From positions 1-31,572 of IMG/VR virus record IMGVR_UViG_3300013307_000038: a stretch of 31,572 nt of DNA, one strand, 5' to 3'. Both the position numbers and the translations under genes were made by a program. This DNA is from a virus. Of this stretch, positions 12,300 through 20,714 are shown in pieces (position 1 is the first letter of the stretch; the number at the start of each line of letters is the position of its first letter). The notes under the pieces were generated by a model. The model was not told where the DNA came from. It made no database searches and was given only the letters and a program-made list of their open reading frames with translations.

Positions 12300-15200
12300 A
12301 TGTCGGACTTCGACCAGGCGCAATCTCCGCGTCTGGGGCAACCGACCCCTGTCGAAGCGACATCGGTTCGGATGTTCTCAGGCTCAACCATCCCCGAGGC
12401 AGCTTGGGCTGGCCAGCTCATCTACCGCACCGACACCCAGATGCTTCAGGTGTACAACGGCACCGCCTGGGAAGACGTGGTCGGTGGTGCTGCTGGACTG
12501 CTCACCTACGTCGGCCCGGACGCACCATCTGGAAGCTTAAGTACAGGTGATCTGTGGTTCGACTCTGACGACGGGCACAAGCTCTACCGCTGGGACGGCT
12601 CTGCCTGGGTCAGTGTCCAAGATGCCGGGATTGCCACCGCCATCGACGCGGCCAACAGCGCCGCGAGTGATGCTGCCGATGCGCTGAGCACCGCTGCGAG
12701 CGCGGCAGTGCTGGCTGAGCAGAAGACCCAGACCTTCGTCGCCGACGACCCTCCCACGTCGGTCTCTGCGGGCGACATCTGGTTTGACTCCAACGATGGC
12801 TACAAGCAGTACCGGGCTGCGGCTGCTGGGGTGTCCACCATCGGTTCGGGCAACTGGGAAGTAGTCCAAGACCAGGCGATCACCTTGGCGGCGGGCAAGA
12901 ACAAGGTGTTCTACCAGACCAGTGCGCCTACCGCTGAAGGCGTCGGTGACCTTTGGTACGACACTGATGACGGCTACCACATCTACGTCTGGAATGGGTC
13001 GACCTGGGCTGATGCGCGCGATACGGGCATCGCTACTGCTCTGGGTGATGCCTCTACGGCACTGACTGCCGCCAACGGCAAGAACAAGATCTTCTACGCC
13101 ACATCAGCACCAACAGCCACAGCCACCCACGACCTATGGTTCGACACTGACGATGGCTACCAGCCGTACGTGTGGGATGGCTCTGCGTGGGTGACCGTGC
13201 GCGATGCGACCATCGCAGCGGCTCAAACCGCAGCCACCAACGCGATGAGCACTGCGTTGGGCAAGAACACCGTGTTCTGGGCAGTGAGCGCTCCGACCGC
13301 CAACGCGGTCAATGACATCTGGTACGACACCTCCAACGGCAACACCATCTACCAGTGGAACGGCTCGACTTGGGTGGTGGCCCAGTACGGCACCAACGCG
13401 ATTGCCAACGGCGCGATCACAGCCTCGCTGCTGGCTGCCAACGCGGTTACAGCGGGCAAGATCGCGGCGGGTGCGGTCACCGCTGGGACGATTGCTGCGG
13501 ACGCCGTCACAGCCACTGAGATCGCTGCTGGCTCGATTTCTACCTCGGAGCTGGGCGCTGGCGCAGTCACAGCGGGCAAGATCTTCGCAGGCGCGGTCAC
13601 CACTGACGCGCTGGATGCCCAGGCAGTGACAGCGGCCAAGATCGCCACTGGAACGATCACCGCGACCCAGATCGCTGGCCAGACGATCACTGCGAACCTG
13701 CTGGCCTCTACCTTGGTCCTCGCCTCGCACATCAACATCGGCTCGTTGATGACCCTGGACGCCTCTACCGGGTTGGTGATCAACAACCCTGCCACTGGTC
13801 TGTTGATCAGCCTGCCTTCGGACGGTTCACCTGCGCAGTTCCTCAAGGTGATCCTGGAAGCCACCTCGATCCTGGTCAACGACAACTTCGAGCTGCGCGG
13901 TGCTTCCAACCGGATTTCTGGCTCGCTGAACTTGTCCACCGGTGTGGACAACCCCACGGTGACGCCGACGATCACTTACACCTGGGGATCAGCATCGGTT
14001 GGTCCGATCCTGGGCGATGTGTACCGCAGCCTGGTGGATAGCGGCGGTACCACCTGGCTCAGCGCCAACTACGGTAGCCGGTCCATCATCTCGATCAACA
14101 AGACCACCGGTGCTGTGGCCACGGTGGCGACACCCACCACACTGGGTGGGTTAGGTGCGTTTGCCAACGTCGCAGACCTTTCCAAGCTAGGCACCAACTA
14201 CTACGTCCTGTTGGGCTTGCTCTCGCGACCTGACCGGATTCGGATCTTCGACTCCTCGTGGGCCCAGGTCATTGACTGGTTCATCCCTGCGATCAGTGGT
14301 TACACCGCGCGCACGCTCACCAACGACGGCACCGACTTCTTCGTCGGCTATGGAAACGACACCCCAGGCGACAACACCGTCAAGATGATCAAGATCTTGG
14401 GCGCGGGCAGCATCATGCGCACCAACATTTTGCTCGACCCTTCGGTGGAGTGGGACGCCTCCCACCTGACCAGCTACGACGGTCAAGGCTCTGGCTGGAC
14501 TGGTCAGGTTAATCCGGTTCCAGGTGGTTCGGTCGATGGTGGTACCTGGTGCGGTGAGCGATACACCGGCTCGTTGACCGGCACTTTCGACGTTGGCCAC
14601 ACTGCGGTAGCTGCTACCGCAGGGACCATGTACGCCGGTAGTGGCTACGTGAAGTCCACGACTGCGCGCTCGTGTAAGGCGCGGTTGATCTGGCTGAACT
14701 CCTCGTCAGTGGTGATCTCGACGACCGATGGCACGGCGGCTACTGATTCCACCAGCGCTTGGACTCGGTACTCGGCGATTGGTACAGCTCCTGCTGGAAC
14801 GGCGTACGTCGTCCTGGACTTCCAATGGACCGGATGCGCGGCTAGCGAGCACCACTACGTCGACGCGATGCTGGTTGAGACCTCCGGGTCGGTGAACACC
14901 TACTTCTACGGTTCGACCTCTGCCGCAGGTCAGATGCACTACTGGACCGGGACGGCGAACCAATCCACCTCAGTGGAGTTCGCCAACACCTCGACCTACT
15001 TCACCACCGCGTCTTCGGACATGGGCGGAAGTCTGCTCGACACCTACCTGGGCTCAGCCGATTTCGGTGGCACCAGGTTCGTGTTCTGCGGCAGTGATGG
15101 AACCAACCGCGTGTTCACCACTGCTGGTGTTCGCGAGTCCACTAAGGACTGGTCCGCCGTTGGTGGGTACTCGACCAGTGGGTTGGCCTACAACGGGACC

Positions 15201-16436
15201 AACTTCATCGCGATGACCTACAGCTCTGGAGGTGTGGGATCAACCACCTTCAGTCTGTGGACGCTGAACACCTTCGTCACTGCCAAGACCTACTCGGTGC
15301 GGTACTCCCAGTACGACAGTGTTGGTTCGGCGCACGAGACTGCCTGGAGCCCTGCGGCGGCTGCTTCGGTCCCGCCTCGGATGAAGATGCAGGTGACTAC
15401 CTCCGCGCCTCAGGGCACCGGCAACGTGGATGAGCCCAACACGATCCGGCACTACATCCAGCAGGACGGCACTGGCTCCTACTACCGACAGAGCGACATC
15501 ACCGCTGCTCCGTGGCAGGCGGTGTACGCCTCGATCAGCACGGCTGGTGCTACAGCGGTCTCTACACCTGACTTCGCTGGGGTCGGCAACCCCGGCATCG
15601 TGCAGTCCTCGAAGCTGGACGCCAACAACCTGCCGATCTGGTCGCTGCGCGGTGATGGCACCGTACACATGTTCCCTGGTGAGGTCCGCGCCTTCGCAGG
15701 TGTCACTGCTCCACTGGGCACGCTGAAATGTGACGGTACGTCCTATCTGCGGTCTATCTACGTACAGTTGTTCGCGGCGGTCTCGTTCACGAAGGTCACC
15801 GACGCTGCTTCGCACCCTTCTGGGATCAACACCGTCTACATCGCCGACACCTCCAACCTGGCGATTGGGATGCAGGTAGAGCACACAGCGATCCCTAACG
15901 GTTCGACGATCACCGCAATCGTCACGAACACGCAGATCACGATCTCCAACAACACCACCGCAGCGCTTGCTGGTGCGACGATCACGATCCTCCCGCATGG
16001 CGCTGCCGACTCCACGCACTTCAACGTGCCTGACTACCGAGGCCGCACGCTGGTCGGTGCTGATGGCACCACCGAGTTCGCTGGTGTTGGCACCAAGTAT
16101 GGCGAGAAGACGCACGTACTGACCAATGCCGAGCTGACTGCCCACAGCCATGGCGGCAGTACGGGTTACGTCTCCAGCGACCACCAGCACAACATTGGGC
16201 TTTGGTATTCCAATAACACGACCACTGGCGGTACCGGCATCCGTATGACCAACTTCGCCGTCAACGGCAACACGGCCTACGGAGGTGGAACTGGTGGAGC
16301 CGGTACGACGAACAACTACGTCGGCACCAGCGGCATCACGGCTAACCACTACCACGGCGTCAACTCCGATGGTGGTGGCGGTGCGCACAACAACATTCAG
16401 CCGAGCGCGGCGATCAACTGGATCATCGCATGGTGA
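12300..16436 (+). CDS. Large tail fibre with repeats and collar-type tip
   Basis: The protein has 1378 residues. About residues 68-365 hold five copies of a module of roughly 60 residues (TSAPTA, D-[LI]-W-[YF]-D, WNGSTW). Residues 371-470 hold ten tandem decapeptides of the [10 protein letters not shown] type. Residues 575-705 look like beta-propeller blades. Residues 708-895 resemble a carbohydrate-binding module ([10 protein letters not shown] start, [10 protein letters not shown] end), after which propeller-like segments resume. A phage tail-collar domain begins near residue 1126 ([10 protein letters not shown]) and contains an inserted beta-rich segment at 1162-1237. The end is rich in His and Gly ([16 protein letters not shown]), as in metal-binding receptor tips. 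It probably makes host contact. AAGGA precedes ATG 12300. Confidence 0.85.
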   Translation: MSDFDQAQSPRLGQPTPVEATSVRMFSGSTIPEAAWAGQLIYRTDTQMLQVYNGTAWEDVVGGAAGLLTYVGPDAPSGSLSTGDLWFDSDDGHKLYRWDGSAWVSVQDAGIATAIDAANSAASDAADALSTAASAAVLAEQKTQTFVADDPPTSVSAGDIWFDSNDGYKQYRAAAAGVSTIGSGNWEVVQDQAITLAAGKNKVFYQTSAPTAEGVGDLWYDTDDGYHIYVWNGSTWADARDTGIATALGDASTALTAANGKNKIFYATSAPTATATHDLWFDTDDGYQPYVWDGSAWVTVRDATIAAAQTAATNAMSTALGKNTVFWAVSAPTANAVNDIWYDTSNGNTIYQWNGSTWVVAQYGTNAIANGAITASLLAANAVTAGKIAAGAVTAGTIAADAVTATEIAAGSISTSELGAGAVTAGKIFAGAVTTDALDAQAVTAAKIATGTITATQIAGQTITANLLASTLVLASHINIGSLMTLDASTGLVINNPATGLLISLPSDGSPAQFLKVILEATSILVNDNFELRGASNRISGSLNLSTGVDNPTVTPTITYTWGSASVGPILGDVYRSLVDSGGTTWLSANYGSRSIISINKTTGAVATVATPTTLGGLGAFANVADLSKLGTNYYVLLGLLSRPDRIRIFDSSWAQVIDWFIPAISGYTARTLTNDGTDFFVGYGNDTPGDNTVKMIKILGAGSIMRTNILLDPSVEWDASHLTSYDGQGSGWTGQVNPVPGGSVDGGTWCGERYTGSLTGTFDVGHTAVAATAGTMYAGSGYVKSTTARSCKARLIWLNSSSVVISTTDGTAATDSTSAWTRYSAIGTAPAGTAYVVLDFQWTGCAASEHHYVDAMLVETSGSVNTYFYGSTSAAGQMHYWTGTANQSTSVEFANTSTYFTTASSDMGGSLLDTYLGSADFGGTRFVFCGSDGTNRVFTTAGVRESTKDWSAVGGYSTSGLAYNGTNFIAMTYSSGGVGSTTFSLWTLNTFVTAKTYSVRYSQYDSVGSAHETAWSPAAAASVPPRMKMQVTTSAPQGTGNVDEPNTIRHYIQQDGTGSYYRQSDITAAPWQAVYASISTAGATAVSTPDFAGVGNPGIVQSSKLDANNLPIWSLRGDGTVHMFPGEVRAFAGVTAPLGTLKCDGTSYLRSIYVQLFAAVSFTKVTDAASHPSGINTVYIADTSNLAIGMQVEHTAIPNGSTITAIVTNTQITISNNTTAALAGATITILPHGAADSTHFNVPDYRGRTLVGADGTTEFAGVGTKYGEKTHVLTNAELTAHSHGGSTGYVSSDHQHNIGLWYSNNTTTGGTGIRMTNFAVNGNTAYGGGTGGAGTTNNYVGTSGITANHYHGVNSDGGGGAHNNIQPSAAINWIIAW
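12501..13394 (+). repeat. Five tandem fibre modules (coding)
   Basis: Five units of about 55-70 codons encode the pattern TSAPTA-x(4)-D-[LI]-W-[YF]-D-x(2)-[ND]-G-x(4)-Y-x-W-[ND]-G-S-x-W, each ending in an Ala-rich helix. A sixth, shorter relative lies at residues 38-61, and another version occurs in the gene at 16737. Confidence 0.8.
13407..13709 (+). repeat. Ten tandem decapeptide repeats (30-nt period)
   Basis: Residues 370-470 of the fibre repeat every ten residues with the core [AS]-[VI]-[TS]-[AT]-x(2)-[IL]. No decad is interrupted. The DNA copies have diverged at many positions, so this is an established structural repeat and not a recent slippage array. Confidence 0.85.
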
Positions 16437-16702
16437 GAAAGAAGCCTGAGATGGCGAAGATCAACTGGCAAGACCCTCCTGCGGTCCAACTGCCCGTCAC
16501 CGACCCGACCGTTGCAGCGGTGATGAAGAAGCCTAGTCAGTGGGCGTTGGTTGCCACAGTTGGCTGGGATGAGCTTCCGAGCTGGTGGTCTGAGGTGATC
16601 ATGAACCCGAACTTCAACTACCAGATCAGCCCGGTGCTTTCGGACGACCCGAACTCGGATCGCAACATCTACATCATGTACAACCCACCCCATCAGCACT
16701 AG
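16430..16702 (+). CDS. Hypothetical small protein of the tail region
   Basis: The protein has 90 residues from ATG 16430, or 83 from ATG 16451, which follows AAAGAAG. It is Trp/Pro-rich with a short basic start (MVRKKPEM), then a central [13 protein letters not shown] segment and a polar tail ending in PPHQH. No family is recognised. It overlaps the fibre stop by 7 nt and is followed by a 34-nt gap with a strong ribosome site for the next gene. A tail-fibre accessory or assembly role is possible but not shown. Confidence 0.6.
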   Translation: MVRKKPEMAKINWQDPPAVQLPVTDPTVAAVMKKPSQWALVATVGWDELPSWWSEVIMNPNFNYQISPVLSDDPNSDRNIYIMYNPPHQH

Positions 16703-16736
16703 ACGAAGCGGCGATACTGGTTACAGGAGGTAGACC

Positions 16737-17063
16737 ATGCCGATCAACACTGCCAACCAGGGCATCCCGCTCCCTGCTGAAGGCGACGAGCCGGACATTC
16801 CCGCTGACCTGAACACGATGGCGCTGTTCCTGGAGAAGCAGCTCATCGGGTTCTACTCCGATGTCTCTGACCGGAATACCCGCGCGACCTCACCGAAGGA
16901 AGGTCAGATCGCGTACACCCGCGACACCAACACCTTCTACATGTACGACGGGGCGGCCTGGCAGCAGATGTACATCAGCATCGGCACCCCGCCGCCGAAC
17001 ATCACTTCGGGTACTGGCGCTCCCTCGGGTGGGGCTAACGGCGATGTCTACCTGAAGGTCTGA
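16737..17063 (+). CDS. Small tail protein with fibre-type module
   Basis: The protein has 108 residues. The central part (QIAYTRDTNTFYMYDGAAWQ) is the same strand-turn-strand module as in the large fibre at residues 38-61 ([18 protein letters not shown]). The start resembles fibre attachment segments (IPLPAEGDEPDIPADLNTMA), and the end is Gly/Pro/Ser-rich. CAGGAGG lies 6 nt before the ATG, the strongest ribosome site in the tail module. It is probably a minor tail or baseplate-attached protein that shares its fold with the fibre. Confidence 0.75.
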   Translation: MPINTANQGIPLPAEGDEPDIPADLNTMALFLEKQLIGFYSDVSDRNTRATSPKEGQIAYTRDTNTFYMYDGAAWQQMYISIGTPPPNITSGTGAPSGGANGDVYLKV

Positions 17064-17065
17064 TC

Positions 17066-17749
17066 ATGGCTGAGGTCTACCGCAAGCAGATCCCCAGCAC
17101 TGATCCACGGCTAGGGCGGCACGTTGAGCACGACCCTGCATCTCGGGGCTTTGCCATCCCCCAAGCGGTAGACAAGTCGACTTGGGTCTCCAAGAAGATC
17201 CGGATCTACGACCCGATCCCCAACCCGAACCAGACCATCGGTAACTGCACCATGTGCGCCAAGGCGATGCAGATGAACGCTGCTGGCAACCGCAAGGTGG
17301 GCGTGGTCCTGGGGATGAAGTGGGCGATGAACAAGTACGAGTGGGAGACCGCCAACGATGAGTTCCCTGGCCAGTACCCGCCAGACGACACCGGCTCATC
17401 TGGTCTGGCTGCCTCCAAGACCGCACAACACTTCGGTGTTGGTGGGGCCTACTACTGGATCTTCAACGGCGCTGATGGTGTGGTTCAGGCAGTCATGGCC
17501 GGTGACGTGGTCAACGTCGGCACCCGCTGGGACAACGACATGTTCCACCCCGACTCCAAGAACATCGTGCACCCAGGTGGTGGGGTAGCCGGTGGCCATG
17601 AGTGGGCTGTGCGAGGCTACGACAAGGACCGCGACCTGTTGATGGGCCGCTGCTGGTGGGGGACCTTCAAGGACTTCTGGATCAGCAGAGCTGACCTGGA
17701 CGCGCTCCTGCACGACGATGGTGACGCCCACATCCAGAAGCGAGCCTGA
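17066..17749 (+). CDS. Papain-like cysteine peptidase, likely tail-associated
   Basis: The protein has 227 residues. Q56, C61 and C64 in QTIGNCTMC match the papain Q-x-G-x-C-x-x-C active-site loop, so C64 is the likely nucleophile. H178 in GGHEWAVRGYD matches the catalytic His. The third motif, usually N-S-W-G, appears as C196-W-W-G199, so the catalytic Asn is replaced by Cys. An N-terminal segment of about 50 residues has no clear domain. It may cut cell-wall peptide cross-bridges during entry or lysis, or process a tail protein. There is no signal peptide. It lies between two minor tail genes and is far from the CHAP gene. Confidence 0.65.
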   Translation: MAEVYRKQIPSTDPRLGRHVEHDPASRGFAIPQAVDKSTWVSKKIRIYDPIPNPNQTIGNCTMCAKAMQMNAAGNRKVGVVLGMKWAMNKYEWETANDEFPGQYPPDDTGSSGLAASKTAQHFGVGGAYYWIFNGADGVVQAVMAGDVVNVGTRWDNDMFHPDSKNIVHPGGGVAGGHEWAVRGYDKDRDLLMGRCWWGTFKDFWISRADLDALLHDDGDAHIQKRA

Positions 17750-17751
17750 CC

Positions 17752-18819
17752 ATGACCGTCTACACCAACATCGATGGCACCTGGACCACGGTGGCCCGTC
17801 CCTATGTGTACCGCCAGGGGATCAGCGCGCCGGTCAAGCAGGTCTGGGTCAAGCGCTCTGGGGTGTGGACGATTGCCTTCGACTACGACGTAACCCCGCC
17901 TGCCCCGCCTGAGCTGACGCTGAGCGTGATCGACGGGCGCTACATCATGGTCGGCGTACGCGGCACTGGGTCCACCCACGACCCCGAGATGGCGATGATC
18001 CGCACGATGGTCGGTGGCACCGCTGGCTACCCGACCTCTCAGTTCGGCTCTGGCTACATCGGTGGCGCGGATGTCACCTACCCGACCGAGCCGTGGAGCG
18101 AGGTTCGGTACAACGGTTACGGCGGTGGCACCCACAACACCACCTCGCTGATCAAGAAGGAGTACCCGCTCAACGTCGGCTCGAAGTACGACCTGCCCGG
18201 TGGCAAGCACTACTACTTCCAGAGCTGGGCGATGGACCTGCACGGCAACTGGTCGATGGGTACCGCCGCGCAGATCTACATGCCCAAGACCGGCGATTCC
18301 AACGTGGTGGTCAAGCATGGGCGGTTCAACCCGATTGCGGATGGCAACCTACGCGCGGGTGTGGTCTACGAGGAGCCACTGACGGTGCAGAACGGCCAGG
18401 ATGTGGCCTTCTTCTACGGCGGGGCGATGGCGCAGTCGATGCGCCAGAACCAGCCTGTTGTGGACATCACCAGCGCCCAGATCTTGCTGTACCGGAAGAA
18501 CGACGACGGTCCTGCGGTGTCCAACGTCTACCTGTTCTGGCACAACGAGGACTGGATGACCTGGGCGGGTGGGGACATCCACCAGATCACCTACGTCGGC
18601 CAGATCGCCAAGGGTCAGGCCAAGTGGTTCGCGATCCCTGACAACATCAAGAGCCATCTGGCTGATGAGTCCGCGCGCGGGATCGGGCTGTACTACAAGG
18701 ACCCGAATAAGCCCCAGGCCAACCCCGAGGACTACCTCCAGCTCTACAGCTTCGACGACGAGACTGGCGGTACGGTCACTGGGATGATCGACCTGGTCTG
18801 GACTGAGAAGCCCTCCTAG
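17752..18819 (+). CDS. Minor tail protein
   Basis: The protein has 355 residues. It starts with two W-x(n)-YV strand repeats (IDGTWTTVARPYVYR and VKQVWVKRSGVWTIAF), a pattern frequent at the N-terminus of actinophage tail proteins. A Pro-rich hinge at residues 47-52 (TPPAPP) follows. The remainder is beta-rich with many Gly, Tyr and Trp residues, including an aromatic region near residues 262-275 (YLFWHNEDWMTWAGGD), possibly a ligand-binding face. Its stop codon overlaps the stop of the opposing minus-strand gene on a CTAG tetranucleotide. It is the last plus-strand tail gene in this block. Confidence 0.7.
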   Translation: MTVYTNIDGTWTTVARPYVYRQGISAPVKQVWVKRSGVWTIAFDYDVTPPAPPELTLSVIDGRYIMVGVRGTGSTHDPEMAMIRTMVGGTAGYPTSQFGSGYIGGADVTYPTEPWSEVRYNGYGGGTHNTTSLIKKEYPLNVGSKYDLPGGKHYYFQSWAMDLHGNWSMGTAAQIYMPKTGDSNVVVKHGRFNPIADGNLRAGVVYEEPLTVQNGQDVAFFYGGAMAQSMRQNQPVVDITSAQILLYRKNDDGPAVSNVYLFWHNEDWMTWAGGDIHQITYVGQIAKGQAKWFAIPDNIKSHLADESARGIGLYYKDPNKPQANPEDYLQLYSFDDETGGTVTGMIDLVWTEKPS

Positions 18820-19256
18820 TTCTGAGTCAGCACCGGAGGCGGCTCTGGGGTCTTGTACTTCTTGTTCAAGTTAGAGCAATCCCTAGGCGCGAACAGCTCG
18901 ACGATGTAGGTCTGGAACTGCTGGGCGACCTTCTTCTGCTGCGGCGTCTGGTTGGGGTTGGATGCAGCCGAAGCGGTGAGCACGAAGCTCCATAGGTTGA
19001 GCTGAGCAGCCCGAGCGTCGTTGCCGTTCTCGCAGGTCTGGACCTGAGCAGTGTGGATCTGGGTGAACAGGTAGATGTTGGCCACAGCGCTGATCAGGGC
19101 GAGAGCGGACAGAACAACGGTGATCCGGCTGAGCAGTCGGGTGCGTCGTACGGTGCGCTGGTCGATGGTGAGTTTGCGAGACAGTTCCTTGACCTGGTTG
19201 GTGATCTCCGTGACGGCGTTGGTGAGCGCCTCCAGAGCCAGGGTCTGGTCAGTCAT
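18816..19256 (-). CDS. Coiled-coil membrane protein with external Cys pair
   Basis: The protein has 146 residues. Residues 5-35 form a coiled coil, followed by a basic stretch (RRTRLLSR), one transmembrane helix at about 43-65 and a C-terminal domain with C75 and C127 that could form a disulfide. Positive residues before the helix predict N-in, C-out topology. The segment CENGNDARAAQLNLW resembles a motif I recall from small actinophage membrane proteins of unknown role. It is the last gene of a three-gene minus-strand unit, overlapping the upstream gene by 8 nt. It might regulate lysis or exclude other phages; neither is shown. Confidence 0.7.
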   Translation of the reverse strand: MTDQTLALEALTNAVTEITNQVKELSRKLTIDQRTVRRTRLLSRITVVLSALALISAVANIYLFTQIHTAQVQTCENGNDARAAQLNLWSFVLTASAASNPNQTPQQKKVAQQFQTYIVELFAPRDCSNLNKKYKTPEPPPVLTQN

Positions 19257-19401
19257 CTTCTTCGTCCTCCAGCTCGGGGCTTCTCGGGGGTAGTTGCTTC
19301 TTGGCTAGCTCAACAGCCCTGCTCAGCCGCTCGGAGATGTCCCCAAGCTCGTCAACCAATGCCCAGGCGTCCTCGATCTGATGGAGCGACTCTGTAGGCA
19401 T
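19249..19401 (-). CDS. 50-residue acidic helical peptide
   Basis: The ATG at 19401 shares one base with the upstream TAA stop, GGAGGGG lies about 8 nt before it, and its own end overlaps the next ATG by 8 nt. The peptide is one acidic helix with a heptad-like Leu/Val/Ile pattern (WALVDELGDISERLSRAVEL) and a Glu/Asp tail. It has no membrane segment and may bind the coiled coils of its two membrane neighbours. Confidence 0.55.
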   Translation of the reverse strand: MPTESLHQIEDAWALVDELGDISERLSRAVELAKKQLPPRSPELEDEEDD

Positions 19402-19742
19402 TATTTCCGCCCCTCCTCGGCCTTGTTCAGAAGATCCTGAAGGGCCCGAGTCACTTCTTCCATGTCGGCTTGCATCTGTGCGGTGTTCGCCGGGATCGTC
19501 TCAGCGAGCTGGACGAACTTTGTGAGTGCCGGGATAGTGTTCCCGGTCAACTGGTTTTGAAATCCTTCGATCAGGTGAGCTTGCTGAGCGATCTGGGCTT
19601 GCAGGTTCTCCACCTCTGACTTCGTGCGGAGCTGGCCGGTTACCAAGAGCGCGATGACGACCCCGGCAACCCCGAGGTTCACTAGCCAGGTCAGCGGATC
19701 TCCACTGGCACTGGTAGTGGCGAGAAGAACCAGCAGCGCCAT
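19401..19742 (-). CDS. Single-span membrane protein with coiled coil, holin-like
   Basis: The protein has 113 residues from the ATG ending at 19742, with AGGAGGGA about 10 nt upstream. A hydrophobic start and a transmembrane helix at about residues 17-36 (LTWLVNLGVAGVVIALLVTG) are followed by a long coiled coil (about 42-110). A segment of the type WLVNLGVAGVVI-x-L-x-TG is common in actinophage membrane proteins that are often called holins, but the role is unproved. It is the first gene of the minus-strand unit. The next start shares a base with its stop. A more upstream start is open but lacks normal codon use. Confidence 0.65.
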   Translation of the reverse strand: MALLVLLATTSASGDPLTWLVNLGVAGVVIALLVTGQLRTKSEVENLQAQIAQQAHLIEGFQNQLTGNTIPALTKFVQLAETIPANTAQMQADMEEVTRALQDLLNKAEEGRK

Positions 19743-19859
19743 GCACGCTCGTCCCTCCTGGTGGGCGGTCCCATGTGGGACTTTGAGACCAGCGTAACTG
19801 CGCTCGCACCTCACAACGGCGTGACAGCATGGTGATCCTGGAGGAAGAAGGGAGCACCA
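19743..19859. promoter_or_regulatory. Divergent control region between membrane cassette and lysis genes
   Basis: These 117 bases separate the minus-strand cassette from the plus-strand lysis set. They must hold any local promoter for the minus genes. No convincing -35/-10 pair is seen. An interrupted palindrome GTCCCA-TG-TGGGAC occurs at 19768-19781, 26-39 nt before the minus-strand start, and could be an operator. AAGGGAG before 19860 serves the plus gene. Confidence 0.35.
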
Positions 19860-19949
19860 ATGACTACCGTCCCAGAGCCTGATGAGCCCACTGAGTACAC
19901 CAGTGCACCCGTTGAAGGTGACAACCAAGATCCGGAGGCGACCGAATGA
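19860..19949 (+). CDS. 29-residue acidic peptide before the endolysin
   Basis: ATG 19860 follows GGAAGAAGGGAG at about 8 nt, and the stop overlaps the endolysin ATG (ATGA). The peptide is rich in Pro, Glu, Asp and Thr and probably disordered. It may be a leader that couples translation to the endolysin and not a functional protein. Confidence 0.45.
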   Translation: MTTVPEPDEPTEYTSAPVEGDNQDPEATE

Positions 19950-20377
19950 CCTGGTCCGCCCACGACTCCAATGAAGCTCTGGCGTTCGCTCGCCATCAGC
20001 ATCACATCAACACGCGCGCCTGGGAAGGTCGCTGCCTGGCCTTCGTGCGGACTGCCTACGGGATTCCGGCGAAGTACCCCACTGCGATCTCGGCCTGGGA
20101 GCACTGCCCCGCTAGCCACAAGCACGCTGGTGGTCGGCCCTATCAGGCCCCGGTGGGCGCGCTGCTGTGCTTCAGCGGCGGCGACAAGGGCTACGGGCAC
20201 ATCATGATCGCCGCCCGACCGTTTCCTAACGGCAAGCGCGCAGCTTGGTCTAACGACCTAGTGGTCCCTGGTGGGATCGACAAGGTGCGTCGCAACGCCC
20301 CAGAGAAGTACTGGGGCCAGCACTACCTGGGCTACATCACCCAGGTCAACGGCGTGAATCTGAGGTTGGTCTCATGA
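19946..20377 (+). CDS. CHAP-type endolysin-like cysteine hydrolase
   Basis: The protein has 143 residues. C30 in WEGRCLAFVRTAYG is the likely nucleophile, and H85 in KGYGHIMIAA and N103 in AAWSNDL complete a CHAP/NlpC-P60-type triad. The spacing from the Cys helix to the GH strand fits these peptidoglycan amidases or endopeptidases. No cell-wall-binding domain or signal peptide is present, so the protein is a bare catalytic domain and should depend on the downstream holin for release. It overlaps the 29-residue peptide before it and the holin after it by 4 nt each, forming a lysis unit. Confidence 0.75.
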   Translation: MTWSAHDSNEALAFARHQHHINTRAWEGRCLAFVRTAYGIPAKYPTAISAWEHCPASHKHAGGRPYQAPVGALLCFSGGDKGYGHIMIAARPFPNGKRAAWSNDLVVPGGIDKVRRNAPEKYWGQHYLGYITQVNGVNLRLVS

Positions 20378-20607
20378 ACCCGCTTGGCAACTACCCCGAG
20401 ATCCGCAAGGCGCTGTACACGATCCAGTACGTGGTGAGTGGTCTCATGCTGCTCATTGGAGTTGGGTACGGAGCTACTGCAACTCCGCTGCCGTCCTGGT
20501 ACGCGGTGGCTTCCGCAGTGCTCTCTGCACTGTGGGCGTACACCGGTATCACAGCTTCGTCCAACATCAATCAACCTAAGGAGGACGGCGATGGCTCGGA
20601 AGTCTGA
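20374..20607 (+). CDS. Two-span holin
   Basis: The protein has 77 residues. There are two hydrophobic helices, at about 16-34 (TIQYVVSGLMLLIGVGYGA) and 41-60 (SWYAVASAVLSALWAYTGIT), joined by a short turn, with a charged N-terminus and an acidic C-terminal tail. This is the layout of class II phage holins, which open the membrane at the end of infection. It starts at an ATGA overlap with the endolysin, and its last 17 nt overlap a small membrane peptide gene whose ribosome site (AAGGAGG) lies inside the holin coding region. Confidence 0.75.
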   Translation: MNPLGNYPEIRKALYTIQYVVSGLMLLIGVGYGATATPLPSWYAVASAVLSALWAYTGITASSNINQPKEDGDGSEV

Positions 20608-20692
20608 GCGAGGATTCATCGATGGCAACGCTGCGGCTCTGCTCGCAGTACTGCTGATCGTGTTGATCCTGGCCTTCCTACTGTTCCGCTGA
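20591..20692 (+). CDS. 33-residue membrane peptide
   Basis: ATG 20591 follows AAGGAGG by 5 nt, an excellent ribosome site, and the reading frame ends at 20692. A charged start (MARKSERGF) precedes one membrane helix of about 19 residues (AAALLAVLLIVLILAFLLF). It could be a second holin, an antiholin or a spanin-like partner. Confidence 0.65.
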   Translation: MARKSERGFIDGNAAALLAVLLIVLILAFLLFR

Positions 20693-20693
20693 G

Positions 20694-20714
20694 TGTCACG
20701 TAGACTGACATAAT
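20694..20714 (+). promoter_or_regulatory. Possible late promoter with overlapping operator
   Basis: TGACATAAT (20706-20714) matches an extended -10 element (TG-N-TATAAT) at all but one position. It overlaps the right half of an inverted repeat TGTCA-N7-TGACA (20694-20710). There is no -35 element, which extended -10 promoters do not always need. It would drive the terminase and head genes. Confidence 0.4.

Noticed and set aside
18830-18850. Short hairpin CCGGAG/CTCTGG near the tail-to-tail junction
   Set aside because: Six base pairs with a G-U wobble, inside the coding part of the minus-strand gene; not strong enough to call.
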